Shown here piece by piece: positions 34,549 through 43,633 of a DNA stretch of 64,000 nucleotides. The DNA is from a bacterium (GTDB lineage Bacteria; Patescibacteriota; Minisyncoccia; Phycocordibacterales; UBA1006): contig JAUIMI010000003.1 in assembly GCA_030433255.1 (NCBI GenBank), forward strand, positions 36,193 to 100,192. Reading direction: 5' to 3'. The notes under the pieces were generated by a model. It ran no database searches, was not told where the DNA came from, and saw only the letters and a list, made by a program, of their open reading frames with translations. Position 1 is the stretch's first letter, and every line of letters starts with the position of its first letter. The translations under genes and the position numbers were made by a program.

Positions 34549-35681
34549 TTACCTCCACGTCGTAAGAATGCTGGTACTGCTGACCAATCATCTTCATTAT
34601 CATCAATTTCCTCAATTTCTTCTATTTCTTCAATCTCTACTTTTTTGTTATTTTTTAGAGGTTTTTCAGAGATAACAGAAGATTCATCTTTTCTGAATGC
34701 ATTTAATGTTGGTTTCTTTTGTACAATTGTATCAAAACCAGTTGCAATTACGGTAACCTTTATTTCTCCTTTTTTAAGTTTAGCGTCTCGAATAGTTCCA
34801 AAAATAACACGAGCGCTACTATCAATTGATTCTGTAATAATTGAAGCAATTTCATTTACTTCACTCATGGTTAAATCATCACCTCCAGAGATAGCAAAGA
34901 GAACTCCTTTTGCTCCGTCAATTGCCATATCTAGTAGTGGAGAATTAATAGCCTCAATTGCAGCATCTTTTGAACGTCCTTCACCTGAAGCTCTACCAAT
35001 ACCCATAAATGCTGTTCCAGCGTTTGAGAGTGTTGTTTGAATATCGGCGTAATCAATATTAATAATCCCAGGTGTTGTTATGAGCTCAGATATTCCTTCA
35101 ACTGCTTGTTTTAGAATATCATCAGAAATACTAAAGGCATCTTTAAAGCTCATATCATCTCCAGCAATTGAAAGTAGTCTATCATTTGGAATGGTGATTA
35201 ATGCATCTACTTCTTTTTCAAGCTCTTCAAGTCCTGATTCAGCAATTCTTCTTCGTTGTTCACCTTCAAAGCTAAATGGTTTTGTTACGACACCAATGGT
35301 AAGAATACCTTGTTCTTTTGCCATACGAGCAACGGTAGGTGATGCCCCTGTACCGGTTCCACCTCCCATCCCAGCAGCAACAAAAACCATATCTGCTCCT
35401 TTAATTGCTTCTTGGATTTCAGCTTTTGTTTCTTCTGCTGCTGCTTGTCCAACTTCTGGATTCATTCCTGAACCAAGTCCTTTTGTTAGGTTTTTTCCTA
35501 TATGGATTTTACGTGTTGCATTAGAGTGATGTAGGTCTTGCGTATCTGTGTTGATAGCTACAAATTCTACACCTTCAATGTTTTCATCAATCATATGATT
35601 GATAGCATTTGTTCCACCGCCTCCAACTCCAATTACTTTAATCCGAGCGAATGTTTCAATTTCTGGGTTAATTTTTGGCAT
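34542..35681 (-). CDS. ftsZ: Cell division protein FtsZ
   Basis: This tubulin-like GTPase forms the division ring. The 379-residue protein has IKVIGVGGGGTNAINHM, the tubulin signature AAGMGGGTGTGASP, NDRLLSI and the DIQTTLSNAG segment. After a Glu-rich linker it ends in DWSAVPAFLRRGGKK, the conserved peptide that binds FtsA and other membrane tethers. ftsA lies 68 bp upstream on the same strand. Confidence 0.97.
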   Translation of the reverse strand: MPKINPEIETFARIKVIGVGGGGTNAINHMIDENIEGVEFVAINTDTQDLHHSNATRKIHIGKNLTKGLGSGMNPEVGQAAAEETKAEIQEAIKGADMVFVAAGMGGGTGTGASPTVARMAKEQGILTIGVVTKPFSFEGEQRRRIAESGLEELEKEVDALITIPNDRLLSIAGDDMSFKDAFSISDDILKQAVEGISELITTPGIINIDYADIQTTLSNAGTAFMGIGRASGEGRSKDAAIEAINSPLLDMAIDGAKGVLFAISGGDDLTMSEVNEIASIITESIDSSARVIFGTIRDAKLKKGEIKVTVIATGFDTIVQKKPTLNAFRKDESSVISEKPLKNNKKVEIEEIEEIEEIDDNEDDWSAVPAFLRRGGKK

Positions 35682-35749
35682 AATAATTAATTAATTAATA
35701 TCGATAATATGTTTATAATTCTAACAAAATGTTTCCTGACTGCAAGACA

Positions 35750-36913
35750 TTAGGGCATTATTTGGTTAATCCAATAGTCTAAGGTTTGACGAACTTTTTT
35801 AAATGAGAATCCTACTGAAAAGTGTTGATGTCCGGATTCACTAATGCATAATCCATAGGCAATAGAGTATTGATTTGGAACTTGTATTGTTCGTTTTGAT
35901 TTTTTTGAGGTTCTTGTGAGATGGAAACCTTCAGAAGGTAATCGTAATTCTTGTTTTGCATACTCATTTAAATTTTCTATATGTGAACCTCCACCTGTAA
36001 AAATAATCCCTGCAGGTAATAATCTGTTTTTCTTTATTTTTTTAAGATGTTTATCTGCAAGCTCTAGAATATCAGCAATACGTGCATGGATAATCTCATC
36101 AACTTTTCGTTTAGGGTAATCTTTATTAATTCCTTTTTTAATATCATCAGCAATATCTAATGGTATCTGTAACCCAAGAGCTATATCATTCGTAATATCG
36201 TTTGATCCTATAGGGAGGATATCCAGGGAAGTAATAATTCCATTTTCAAAAGTGGCAACTGATGTTGTTTCAGCACCAATATTAGCAACCATACATCCTT
36301 GAGTTTTTTGTTTGTACGTGGTGCTTCCTGCAGCATCTGCGATAGGGCTTGCAATAATATCTGTAATTGAAATATTATTTTTTTCTATCACAGAGACAAA
36401 TGCGTCATAGTGATGTTCAAGAATGGTAATAAAAATAACCTTAATTTCTAATGTATTTCCATACATTCCAATAGGGGTTCCTAATACATCCTTACTATCA
36501 ACACGATATTTTACTGGAATAATGTGAAGTATTTTTTTATTTGGGTATTTTGCAGTAAATAAATCTTCTGATTTTTGCAAAACATCTTCAACATCTCGTG
36601 AAGATATTTCATTTACTCGTTTTGTTCCTTCTATTGAAGTTCTTACATATTGAGAAGAGAGACCAATACCACCTATTGAAAAACGAGCTTTGGTAATTTT
36701 TTGTTTAAATTCTTTTTCTGCTTTTTGAAGTAGAGTATGAAGTGATTCTGTTGCTTGCTCTTGATCAACAATATACCCATGACGAAAACCATGAGCTGGA
36801 GATTCAGCTAGGTAAATTATTTTAGGTAATTGGTTGTTTGAGTTTGGCTCTGCGACAACGAGTTTAATACTCTGTGTTCCAATATCTATTCCTATGAAAT
36901 GTTCATTCGTCAT
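35750..36913 (-). CDS. ftsA: Cell division protein FtsA
   Basis: This actin-like protein anchors FtsZ to the membrane. The 387-residue protein has the phosphate-1 motif FIGIDIGTQSIKLVV, the insertion typical of FtsA in place of an actin subdomain, MVANIGAETTSVATFENG and the adenosine loop IIFTGGGSHIENL. The C-terminal end (VRQTLDYWINQIMP) could form the amphipathic membrane-binding helix. It lies upstream of ftsZ and downstream of ybeY. Confidence 0.93.
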   Translation of the reverse strand: MTNEHFIGIDIGTQSIKLVVAEPNSNNQLPKIIYLAESPAHGFRHGYIVDQEQATESLHTLLQKAEKEFKQKITKARFSIGGIGLSSQYVRTSIEGTKRVNEISSRDVEDVLQKSEDLFTAKYPNKKILHIIPVKYRVDSKDVLGTPIGMYGNTLEIKVIFITILEHHYDAFVSVIEKNNISITDIIASPIADAAGSTTYKQKTQGCMVANIGAETTSVATFENGIITSLDILPIGSNDITNDIALGLQIPLDIADDIKKGINKDYPKRKVDEIIHARIADILELADKHLKKIKKNRLLPAGIIFTGGGSHIENLNEYAKQELRLPSEGFHLTRTSKKSKRTIQVPNQYSIAYGLCISESGHQHFSVGFSFKKVRQTLDYWINQIMP

Positions 36914-36936
36914 AATAGTAGTTGAGTGCAGTTTTT

Positions 36937-37332
36937 TTAATGTGAAAATTCTGCGTAAAAGAGTCGTTCCTGTTTTTCCATTTTAGCACCATGCGTCATA
37001 CCTTTCAAATGAAGGCATCCATGAATGAAAAGAAAAATAAGATGATTATGATAACTACGGTGATATTTTTTTGCTTCTGTTCGTGCTTGAGATAGTGTCA
37101 AAATTATTTCTCCAGAATTTACATCAAGAGGAAAGGAAAGGATATTTACTGGTCCAGATTTTTTTTTCCATTGTTTATGAAGTTGAATCGAATTCTCTAG
37201 GGTAGGGAATACTAAAGACAGTTCATAATCTTCTCCTAGTATTGCATTTTTCATCTCAACAAAAGGCAGGATTGGAATCCCGCCTTTTGTGTGCCGAATA
37301 ATTGTTAAATTATTATATTCAGCAATTGACAT
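36937..37332 (-). CDS. ybeY: Endoribonuclease YbeY
   Basis: YbeY is a zinc-dependent RNase for 16S rRNA maturation and ribosome quality control. The start chosen is ATG 37332 (131 residues, MSIAEYNNL), 4 bp after the bS21-like stop; the longer frame to 37407 would run inside that gene. It has VNILSFPLD and the metal site FIHGCLHLKGMTHGAKME, a form of HGxLHLxGyDH in which the last His follows Thr instead of Asp. Confidence 0.88.
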   Translation of the reverse strand: MSIAEYNNLTIIRHTKGGIPILPFVEMKNAILGEDYELSLVFPTLENSIQLHKQWKKKSGPVNILSFPLDVNSGEIILTLSQARTEAKKYHRSYHNHLIFLFIHGCLHLKGMTHGAKMEKQERLFYAEFSH

Positions 37333-37336
37333 ATTT

Positions 37337-37579
37337 CTATCGTCGTCGTTTTCGAGGTTTGAGTAGACCCATTTTTTCTTTTTCTTCGTACTCAGCTCGT
37401 TTTTCAATCTTGTTTAAAGCGTTTGCCTTCTTTTTAAAATCAGAATCTTTTCGGTCAAAATAACGAAGTGATCGTTTCTTTTGTAGGACTCCAGAAATTT
37501 TCACCTTTCGAGAAAATTTTCGGAGAAGACCAAGATTGTTATCATTTTTTGTCTTTTTAATATCTACGTTTGTCGCCAT
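37337..37579 (-). CDS. rpsU: Ribosomal protein bS21-like
   Basis: The 80-residue basic protein has the bS21 layout: an N-terminal segment, then RKFSRKVKISGVLQKKRSLRYF (the basic RNA-binding helix read as split pieces KFSRKVKISG and KKRSLRYFDRK), and a C-terminal KPRKRRR tail. It directly precedes ybeY. Small size and basic composition make the family call probable rather than certain. Confidence 0.78.
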   Translation of the reverse strand: MATNVDIKKTKNDNNLGLLRKFSRKVKISGVLQKKRSLRYFDRKDSDFKKKANALNKIEKRAEYEEKEKMGLLKPRKRRR

Positions 37580-37621
37580 ATACGCGCCATAGTATCACGT
37601 TAGTTAAAATATTCAAGGTTT

Positions 37622-39571
37622 TTATACCAAGTCTTTTGGATTAAATCTGATTTCTATTTTCCTATCAAAACTAGATAATATTGCTTGAAGCGTTTGGTCT
37701 TGGAATTCTTGGTTCCATATTTTTGTATCAAGTTCAAGGATGATAATAAGTCGTACTTGAGCTTTTGTTCTTCCTGGGTGTACAAGTATTTGAGGATTAT
37801 AAGCACTAAACGACTCATTTAATAATTGATACTCTTTTTTAATGTGCGTTTTTTGAATATGTCTCGTTATGGTGCACATAGTAATATATGGAGGGTAGTT
37901 AAATTTTTTTCGCTCATCTAGTTCATGTTCAATATATTCTATATATAACCCATTATGTAAAACAGGAAGAGATTCGTGTGTGATGTTTCTTGATTGAAGA
38001 AGTGTACTATTTTTTGTTTTCTCGACTATCTCATTAATAAGCGAGAGTATTTGTGTATGAATGGTGTAGCTTAAACGAGAAAAGAAAGAATCTAGAGAAA
38101 CAATAATACTTGTATCAATGGTTTCTAAGTACGCAATGGCTTTTTGGGTACCTATGATTATGATTGCTTTTTTTGAAGATTCATATTCAGTAATTACTTC
38201 ACTTAGCTGTTTTTTTGTTTTTGTGTGTGTTCCATCAATGATATATGAATCAACTTTTGGGAATATTTTTTGTATTTCTTCTTGAATTCTCTCGGTTCCA
38301 ATACCAAGTGATTTCATATTCCAACTATTACAGAATTGGCAGGTATCAAAAGCAGGAATTGATTCTCCGGTTGTATTGCATATAAATATTCTTTCCTTAA
38401 CTCGTGTTTGTGGGTGTGTTTTAATGTACAGGGCATATGGACGACCTGAAGTAGGTGATTGAGCAACATTTCCACAGTCATTACATACTGTAATTGGAGC
38501 TAAGCTTTTCTTGGGTGTGTATAGAAAAATCTTTTCTTTGTTTTCTACAGATGTTTTTAGGGTGTCTAAGGTCTCTTTTGAAAAAAGAGAGAATTCTTTT
38601 TTGTGAGTAAGTTCATTAATACGCTCGCTATCAGTTTGTTTTTTTGGGTTTTTATTATATTGATGAATAAGCCGTAATGAGTCTGCTCTAAAAACTTTTT
38701 TATTGCATGGTTCGATGACGTGAGTATTAATATCTGTTTTTTGATACCACGTCTCTGGTCGTACTATTGCGTCTGCAAAAACACACTCGCTTCCGTTATA
38801 CTTTGCATAATTATGTATAAAAATACGACTATCTACATATGGAGCAGTGATACTTCTGTAGTAATCTGATGCTTCTTTTTCAATAATAATAGTATCTTTA
38901 TGATACTGGTAGGTATCGATAAAAAGTGGAGTACTTATGAGAATAGATGGTTTTTCTAACTGGGTAATTGTTGCATGTTGTTCGCGAATCTTTTTTTTTG
39001 TTAGTTCATTGTGTAGCACAAAACAGTATTTGTTATTTTTCTCTAGTTCTTTAAACAAGCGTATTGACCATTGAACCGTTGGGCAAATAATATGTATTGA
39101 TTTTTTTTGTAATGATTTCTCTCGAATGAGTGTTTTATAATAACTGATTCTATCTACAAAAGGTCTTTGTAAAATATATGTCTGCGATGTTGTTGTTTTA
39201 TTATTTTCTTTTGGTATTGAAAATAAATAATCTTCTGGTTTTTTGAGTATGAAACTTGGTACAAATTTTTCTATAATACGTCCAGTTGTACTGGCGTAAA
39301 AATTCTTTACAGCAATTGATGTCGTTAAAAAAGTAGGTGAAAATACATGACCGTTATGAATATCAAGAATATTCCGAATTTGGTACGAAGCACCTCGTAA
39401 TTGAGTTTTCATATTTACAACTGATTCAGCAGATACCACAATTGCTGAAATTTCTTTTTTACGAAGCGGAACAGTTACTAGTTGCCCTAATGAAACTTTT
39501 TTTGCTGAAAAGTAGGTAAGTGTTTCAGAGTTGATTGATTGAGTTATGGGAATAACCTGGAGGATTTGCAT
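37622..39571 (-). CDS. PriA-like primosomal protein with all helicase motifs lost
   Basis: The 649-residue protein is collinear with PriA: an N-terminal DNA-binding domain, a central helicase region with zinc-binding cysteines (CNDCG, CNTTG, CQFC), IGTERIQEEIQKIFP, and a C-terminal domain beginning ELDERKKFNYPPY. Yet the Walker A loop GxTGSGKTE reads LQRPFVDRISYY, the DEEH box reads IEKEASDYYRS and the motif VI QVAGRAGR is absent. It therefore cannot be a normal ATP-driven helicase and may act as a structural loader at stalled forks. TATAAT begins 12 bases before the ATG. Confidence 0.85.
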   Translation of the reverse strand: MQILQVIPITQSINSETLTYFSAKKVSLGQLVTVPLRKKEISAIVVSAESVVNMKTQLRGASYQIRNILDIHNGHVFSPTFLTTSIAVKNFYASTTGRIIEKFVPSFILKKPEDYLFSIPKENNKTTTSQTYILQRPFVDRISYYKTLIREKSLQKKSIHIICPTVQWSIRLFKELEKNNKYCFVLHNELTKKKIREQHATITQLEKPSILISTPLFIDTYQYHKDTIIIEKEASDYYRSITAPYVDSRIFIHNYAKYNGSECVFADAIVRPETWYQKTDINTHVIEPCNKKVFRADSLRLIHQYNKNPKKQTDSERINELTHKKEFSLFSKETLDTLKTSVENKEKIFLYTPKKSLAPITVCNDCGNVAQSPTSGRPYALYIKTHPQTRVKERIFICNTTGESIPAFDTCQFCNSWNMKSLGIGTERIQEEIQKIFPKVDSYIIDGTHTKTKKQLSEVITEYESSKKAIIIIGTQKAIAYLETIDTSIIVSLDSFFSRLSYTIHTQILSLINEIVEKTKNSTLLQSRNITHESLPVLHNGLYIEYIEHELDERKKFNYPPYITMCTITRHIQKTHIKKEYQLLNESFSAYNPQILVHPGRTKAQVRLIIILELDTKIWNQEFQDQTLQAILSSFDRKIEIRFNPKDLV

Positions 39572-39669
39572 ATCGTAATTATAGTTTGTGAATGACGAAG
39601 TTACAAGATTATATTGTAATTATTATATTTTATGATTTAATTAAAATTAAATAATCTAATTTTTAAAAT

Positions 39670-40191
39670 ATGAATAACGTTTTATTGGAATACCTTAATA
39701 CAACAGAAAAAGTATTTAACGCAATTATTTTTAATCAAGAGAAATTAAATTTTAATCTTGATCTTAGTCAAAGAAGAGGAGGGTATCTTACAATAGCTCA
39801 TCCTGATGATGGCATATTATTAGTTTCAAGAATTTGTTTACCAGATTTAATAAAACAAGAAAGATATTTATTCTTTTCTCAAAAAAAAGCTAAAGAATTA
39901 TCTGATAAAGGTAATTCATATACAACTTCTTATCAGACAAGAAATTTAGAAGAAGAAAAATATGGTGGTGCTATTTATATTAATCATTATATTTTGTCTT
40001 TTTCTGGGTTACCGGAATTGGTAGAAGAGGCATTACTTCTTACTGTTGAATTAATTATTTGTGCTTCTGTTCATCGTAAAATCTTAAAAGATAATATTAT
40101 CGAAAACATATACAACAAAAGAAAGAATAAAGAAGGTTTAAAATACTTTCTAGGGCTTTCACAATATTATTATGATCATTTGTTTGATTAA
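39670..40191 (+). CDS. Unrecognised soluble protein (173 residues)
   Basis: No membrane segment, signal peptide or known motif is seen. The middle contains RRGGYLTIAHPDDG and a KYGGAIYINHYILSFSGLPELVEEALLL stretch that reads as a strand followed by an amphipathic helix; the C-terminus is helical and basic. It is a single gene with a terminator shared with HTH-MurA. Confidence 0.6.
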   Translation: MNNVLLEYLNTTEKVFNAIIFNQEKLNFNLDLSQRRGGYLTIAHPDDGILLVSRICLPDLIKQERYLFFSQKKAKELSDKGNSYTTSYQTRNLEEEKYGGAIYINHYILSFSGLPELVEEALLLTVELIICASVHRKILKDNIIENIYNKRKNKEGLKYFLGLSQYYYDHLFD

Positions 40192-40201
40192 AATTAAAAA
40201 T

Positions 40202-40228
40202 AAAAAGCGAACTAACGTTCGCTTTTTA
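40202..40228. terminator. Bidirectional terminator
   Basis: Arms AAAAAGCGAAC/GTTCGCTTTTT between the unknown gene and HTH-MurA. Confidence 0.85.
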
Positions 40229-41761
40229 AATTTCTTTAACTACTTCAATTTCCGCTCCAATAGAATTCAATCGCTCTACGATATTTTCATATCCTCGTTT
40301 AATTGAGTACACATTACGTAGTATTGATCTACCTGGAATACCTAGCATAGCAACCAGAATCATCGTTGATGGTCTGAGTGCAGGAGGGCAGATAATTTCT
40401 CCTGGATTTAATTTCTCTCCACCTTCGATAAATACACGATGTTGGTCAGCAAGTCGAATTGATGCACCTAAACGATTTAACTGCGTAAAATAAATAGCTC
40501 TATTTTCCCACATCCAGTCGTGAATAAGAGTTGTCCCTTTTGCCATCATTGCTACCGGTACAAAAAAAGGCAAGTTATCTGTATTAATTCCTGGGTATGG
40601 TTGTGCGTGTATTTTATCAGATAATGCCCGCAAGTTCTCGGATTCCATTACTGTAATATCAACAAGATCAGTTTCTTTGTTTTTTGATTTGTATACTTTT
40701 GATTTTTTCATTTGAACACCCATTTTTTCTAGCTTAAGGAGTTCAAGTTTTAAAAAATCAATAGGGCAACGTGTAATGGTTAGTTTTGATTGTGTTGCTA
40801 TTGCAGATGCAATAAACATCATTGATTCAATTGGATCTTCACTATTATGATGTTCTACATCAACATCAATATTTTTTTTACCGTGTATGGTGAGTTTTAA
40901 TGAGCCAATACCTTCTATTTTTACACCTAATTTTTGTAAATAAAAGCATACATCTTGAACCATATAATTTTGCTGTGCAAAATGTATTATTGTTGTTCCG
41001 GGAATTCCTGCTGCTGCAATGATAATATTTTCAGTAGCTGTATCTGATGCTTCATACATCACAATTTCAGCTGGTTTTAGTTTCTTGCGTTCTACGAGAT
41101 ATCCAGAATTTCGTGTTGTGATAGTAACTCCAAATTGTTCAATACCATGTCTATGTGCTGAAATAGTCCGTTCTCCCATTTTACAACCTCCAGCTGTTGG
41201 GATTTCAAATTCTTTTAAATGATGAATGAGTGCTCCGATTGACATCATAAATGAACGAACACGTTTTGCAGATTTTTTATTTATTTCATCAAATTTAAAT
41301 CGTTTTGGTGGTGTTATTTTAATTGAATGTTCTTTAATCCATTCAACCTTCACTCCGATACTTTGAAAAATTTCAATAATACGATGTACTTCTTGGATAT
41401 TTGGAATACCGTGTAGTGTTGTTATACCTTTATTTAAAAGAGCAGCATGCATGAGCCCCATGGCTCCATTTTTTGAGGTATTTGTTTCTATGGAACCTTT
41501 TAATTTTTTTCCTCCATGAATAATAAAATCATCACGCTCTTCGTACTGTAATTTAATTAATTGATGGTCTAATACATTTCCAATTTTAATAAGTTCCTGG
41601 GTTGAGAAATTTAACCCGCCTCGTTCCATCCGAGCAACTGCAGACTGAGCTGTGTTTAACTTTTTTGCAAAAGCCGCTTGTGTTAATCCTTTTTCTTTTC
41701 GTAGTTTTCTAATAAACTTTCCAATTCTTACTTGTTCTTTTTGTACTTGTTCTCCATTCAT
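40226..41761 (-). CDS. murA: HTH-MurA fusion: UDP-GlcNAc 1-carboxyvinyltransferase with N-terminal Cro/C1 domain
   Basis: MurA makes the first committed peptidoglycan precursor by adding enolpyruvate to UDP-GlcNAc. The 511-residue protein starts with an XRE-type helix-turn-helix (about residues 12-66: KLRKEKGLTQAAFAKKL, TAQSAVARMERG), followed by a MurA domain of about 430 residues. The substrate-binding Lys-Asn (97-98, in TSKNGAMGL) and the catalytic-loop cysteine (Cys about 193 in GGCKMGERT) are present, so activity is expected. A 24-bp palindrome directly upstream overlaps its promoter, suggesting that the enzyme represses its own gene. Confidence 0.92.
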   Translation of the reverse strand: MNGEQVQKEQVRIGKFIRKLRKEKGLTQAAFAKKLNTAQSAVARMERGGLNFSTQELIKIGNVLDHQLIKLQYEERDDFIIHGGKKLKGSIETNTSKNGAMGLMHAALLNKGITTLHGIPNIQEVHRIIEIFQSIGVKVEWIKEHSIKITPPKRFKFDEINKKSAKRVRSFMMSIGALIHHLKEFEIPTAGGCKMGERTISAHRHGIEQFGVTITTRNSGYLVERKKLKPAEIVMYEASDTATENIIIAAAGIPGTTIIHFAQQNYMVQDVCFYLQKLGVKIEGIGSLKLTIHGKKNIDVDVEHHNSEDPIESMMFIASAIATQSKLTITRCPIDFLKLELLKLEKMGVQMKKSKVYKSKNKETDLVDITVMESENLRALSDKIHAQPYPGINTDNLPFFVPVAMMAKGTTLIHDWMWENRAIYFTQLNRLGASIRLADQHRVFIEGGEKLNPGEIICPPALRPSTMILVAMLGIPGRSILRNVYSIKRGYENIVERLNSIGAEIEVVKEI

Positions 41762-41767
41762 GAATAT

Positions 41768-41791
41768 AAATATATCACATGTGATATATTT
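41768..41791. promoter_or_regulatory. Perfect palindromic operator overlapping the HTH-MurA promoter
   Basis: The 24 bases are a perfect palindrome with half site AAATATATCACA. It ends 6 bp before the HTH-MurA ATG and contains the probable minus-strand -10 TATATT (41774-41769), whose first base is 13 bases from the start codon. A dimeric Cro/C1 domain would be expected to bind such a site. Confidence 0.6.
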
Positions 41792-41897
41792 TACTATATT
41801 TTTTGCAGTTATTTATTCACATGCGTAGTTTTTATTTTTTTTGAATATTTGTATTTTTTTCTCTTTATAAAAAATAAAAAACTGATACGATACATAC

Positions 41898-42908
41898 ATG
41901 TCTATGTTCTCAAAAAAATTAGGAATTGATTTAGGGACTACAAATATTTTAGTGTATGTTCCAGGAAAAGGAGTCATTCTCGATGAACCTTCTGTTGTTG
42001 CTATTTCTGTTTTGGATAACAAAGTGTTAGCTATTGGTTCTGATGCAAAACAAATGATTGGACGTACTCCTGATGAAATTGTGGCGTATCGACCAATGAA
42101 AGATGGTGTTATTGCTGATTATCGTGTTACTGAAAAAATGCTTCGATTTTATTTTCAAAAGGCACTTGGGAAATGGAACATTTGGAAACCTGATGTTCTC
42201 CTATCAGTTCCTGCTGGTATTACTTCAACTGAACGTCGAGCAGTAATTGAAGCCGCACGTCGAGCTGGGGCAAAAAATGCTTATGTTATTAAAGAGCCTA
42301 TTTTAGCTGCTATTGGTGCTGGAATTTCTATTCAACAGCCCAATGGATACATGATTGTTGATATTGGTGGAGGAACCATTGATGTTGCAGTAATATCTCT
42401 TGGAGGAATTGTTGCTTCAAATTCGGTAAAATGTGCTGGGCGAAGACTTGATGGTTCAATTATTGATTACGTTAAAAAAACGTACAATCTTGCGATTGGA
42501 GATCGTACTGCTGAAAAAATTAAAATTAAAATTGCTTCTGCTATTCCTTTAGATGATGAATTAGAAGTACTTATTAAGGGTCGTGATTATATTACAGGAT
42601 TACCTCGTTCGGTAAAAATATCAACTAATGAAATCACGAAAGCTATTGATGAGGATTTAAAGATTATGATTCAAGCCATTAAAGATGTTTTGGCAGAAGT
42701 TCCACCAGAACTCGCGTCAGATATTATTGATAACGGGATTACTATGACTGGTGGTACATCGCAACTACGAAATCTCACTGATTTAATCCACAGGCGTACA
42801 GGAGTACAGGCATATCTTGTTGATGATCCGTTGTTTTGCGTTGCGCGTGGAACCGGTATTGCTCTTGAGCACCTAGATACCTATAAAAAAGCTATTATTA
42901 GTAAATAA
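41898..42908 (+). CDS. mreB: Rod-shape protein MreB
   Basis: This actin homologue guides lateral wall synthesis. The 336-residue protein has the phosphate-1 motif GIDLGTTNILVYVPGKG, LSVPAGITSTERRAVIEAAR, phosphate-2 MIVDIGGGTIDVAVISL and the adenosine motif ITMTGGTSQLRNL. Length is normal. It is divergent from HTH-MurA with 136 bp between them and stands alone, without mreC/mreD following. Confidence 0.96.
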   Translation: MSMFSKKLGIDLGTTNILVYVPGKGVILDEPSVVAISVLDNKVLAIGSDAKQMIGRTPDEIVAYRPMKDGVIADYRVTEKMLRFYFQKALGKWNIWKPDVLLSVPAGITSTERRAVIEAARRAGAKNAYVIKEPILAAIGAGISIQQPNGYMIVDIGGGTIDVAVISLGGIVASNSVKCAGRRLDGSIIDYVKKTYNLAIGDRTAEKIKIKIASAIPLDDELEVLIKGRDYITGLPRSVKISTNEITKAIDEDLKIMIQAIKDVLAEVPPELASDIIDNGITMTGGTSQLRNLTDLIHRRTGVQAYLVDDPLFCVARGTGIALEHLDTYKKAIISK

Positions 42909-42974
42909 TAGTTTTTTTCTTGGTCTTAATATAATACTTGGCGAGAGTATTTTTTTCTGTAAGATACTTGTAAT

Positions 42975-43493
42975 ATGAAAAAAATTATTCACACATATTT
43001 GCCAGAATTTGTTTATGGTTCAGTTGATGGAGTTGTTACAACTGTGGCTATTATTACTGGAGCAATTGGAGCAGGTTTGTCTTCATCGATTATTTTTATT
43101 CTTGGTTTAGCTAATGTACTAGCTGATGCATGGTCAATGGGCTCTTCAGAATACTTATCTTCTATTTCAGAAGCTCAAATGGAAGGAGAAGATCATGATA
43201 ATGAAGGAAAGACACCTATTAAAAAAGCGGCTGTAACATTTGCTTCATTTGTCGCTATTGGGCTACTTCCTATTATTCCATTTCTGTTTAGTATTTTATT
43301 TCCGTATTTTGTTGGTCCAGATGTCTATGTTTCGATGGGAGCAGCATTATGTGCGTTTGTATTAATAGGATATATTGGCGCTCGAGTAACAAAAGCTTCG
43401 CGATCTGAAAATATTATACGAACGGTAATTGTAGGAACAATCGCAGCATTAATTTCATTTTTTGTTGGTTATCTATTAAGAAATCTTGCATAG
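42975..43493 (+). CDS. VIT/CCC1-family membrane transporter
   Basis: The 172-residue protein has about five membrane helices and the VIT1 signature PEFVYGSVDGVVTTVAIITG near the N-terminus, then LADAWSMGSSEYLSS. These proteins move Fe2+ or Mn2+ out of the cytoplasm. The cytoplasmic metal-binding helical domain between helices 2 and 3 is reduced to a short charged loop (EAQMEGEDHDNEGK). It could help limit iron-driven oxidative damage. Confidence 0.88.
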   Translation: MKKIIHTYLPEFVYGSVDGVVTTVAIITGAIGAGLSSSIIFILGLANVLADAWSMGSSEYLSSISEAQMEGEDHDNEGKTPIKKAAVTFASFVAIGLLPIIPFLFSILFPYFVGPDVYVSMGAALCAFVLIGYIGARVTKASRSENIIRTVIVGTIAALISFFVGYLLRNLA

Positions 43494-43521
43494 TAAAAGG
43501 AACTTTTTTGTTTCCTTTTTT
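43494..43521 (+). terminator. Terminator after the VIT gene
   Basis: Arms AAAAGGAAC/GTTTCCTTTT followed by T residues. Confidence 0.75.
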
Positions 43522-43550
43522 ATGTTCTTTGTGATATTCTATTCGTGATG

Positions 43551-43633
43551 TAAGGAACTCCATGAATGTGGTTGGTCTGGAGTCGATTTAACCACTAATA
43601 TTCTCTTTAAAAGAAAGAGATTAAAAAACTAAC
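43551..43633 (+). ncRNA. Candidate structured 5' leader with H-type pseudoknot
   Basis: Stem 1 pairs ACTCCA (43557-43562) with TGGAGT (43578-43583). Stem 2 pairs GTGGTT (43568-43573) with AACCAC (43590-43595). The stems interleave, giving a classical H-type pseudoknot. A CTCTTT/AAAGAG hairpin follows (about 43603-43619), then 14 bases to the GTG start of the zinc-ribbon gene. A TATTCT box near 43535 would start the transcript just upstream. It may be a riboswitch or a protein-binding leader; no known class is recognised. Confidence 0.45.
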
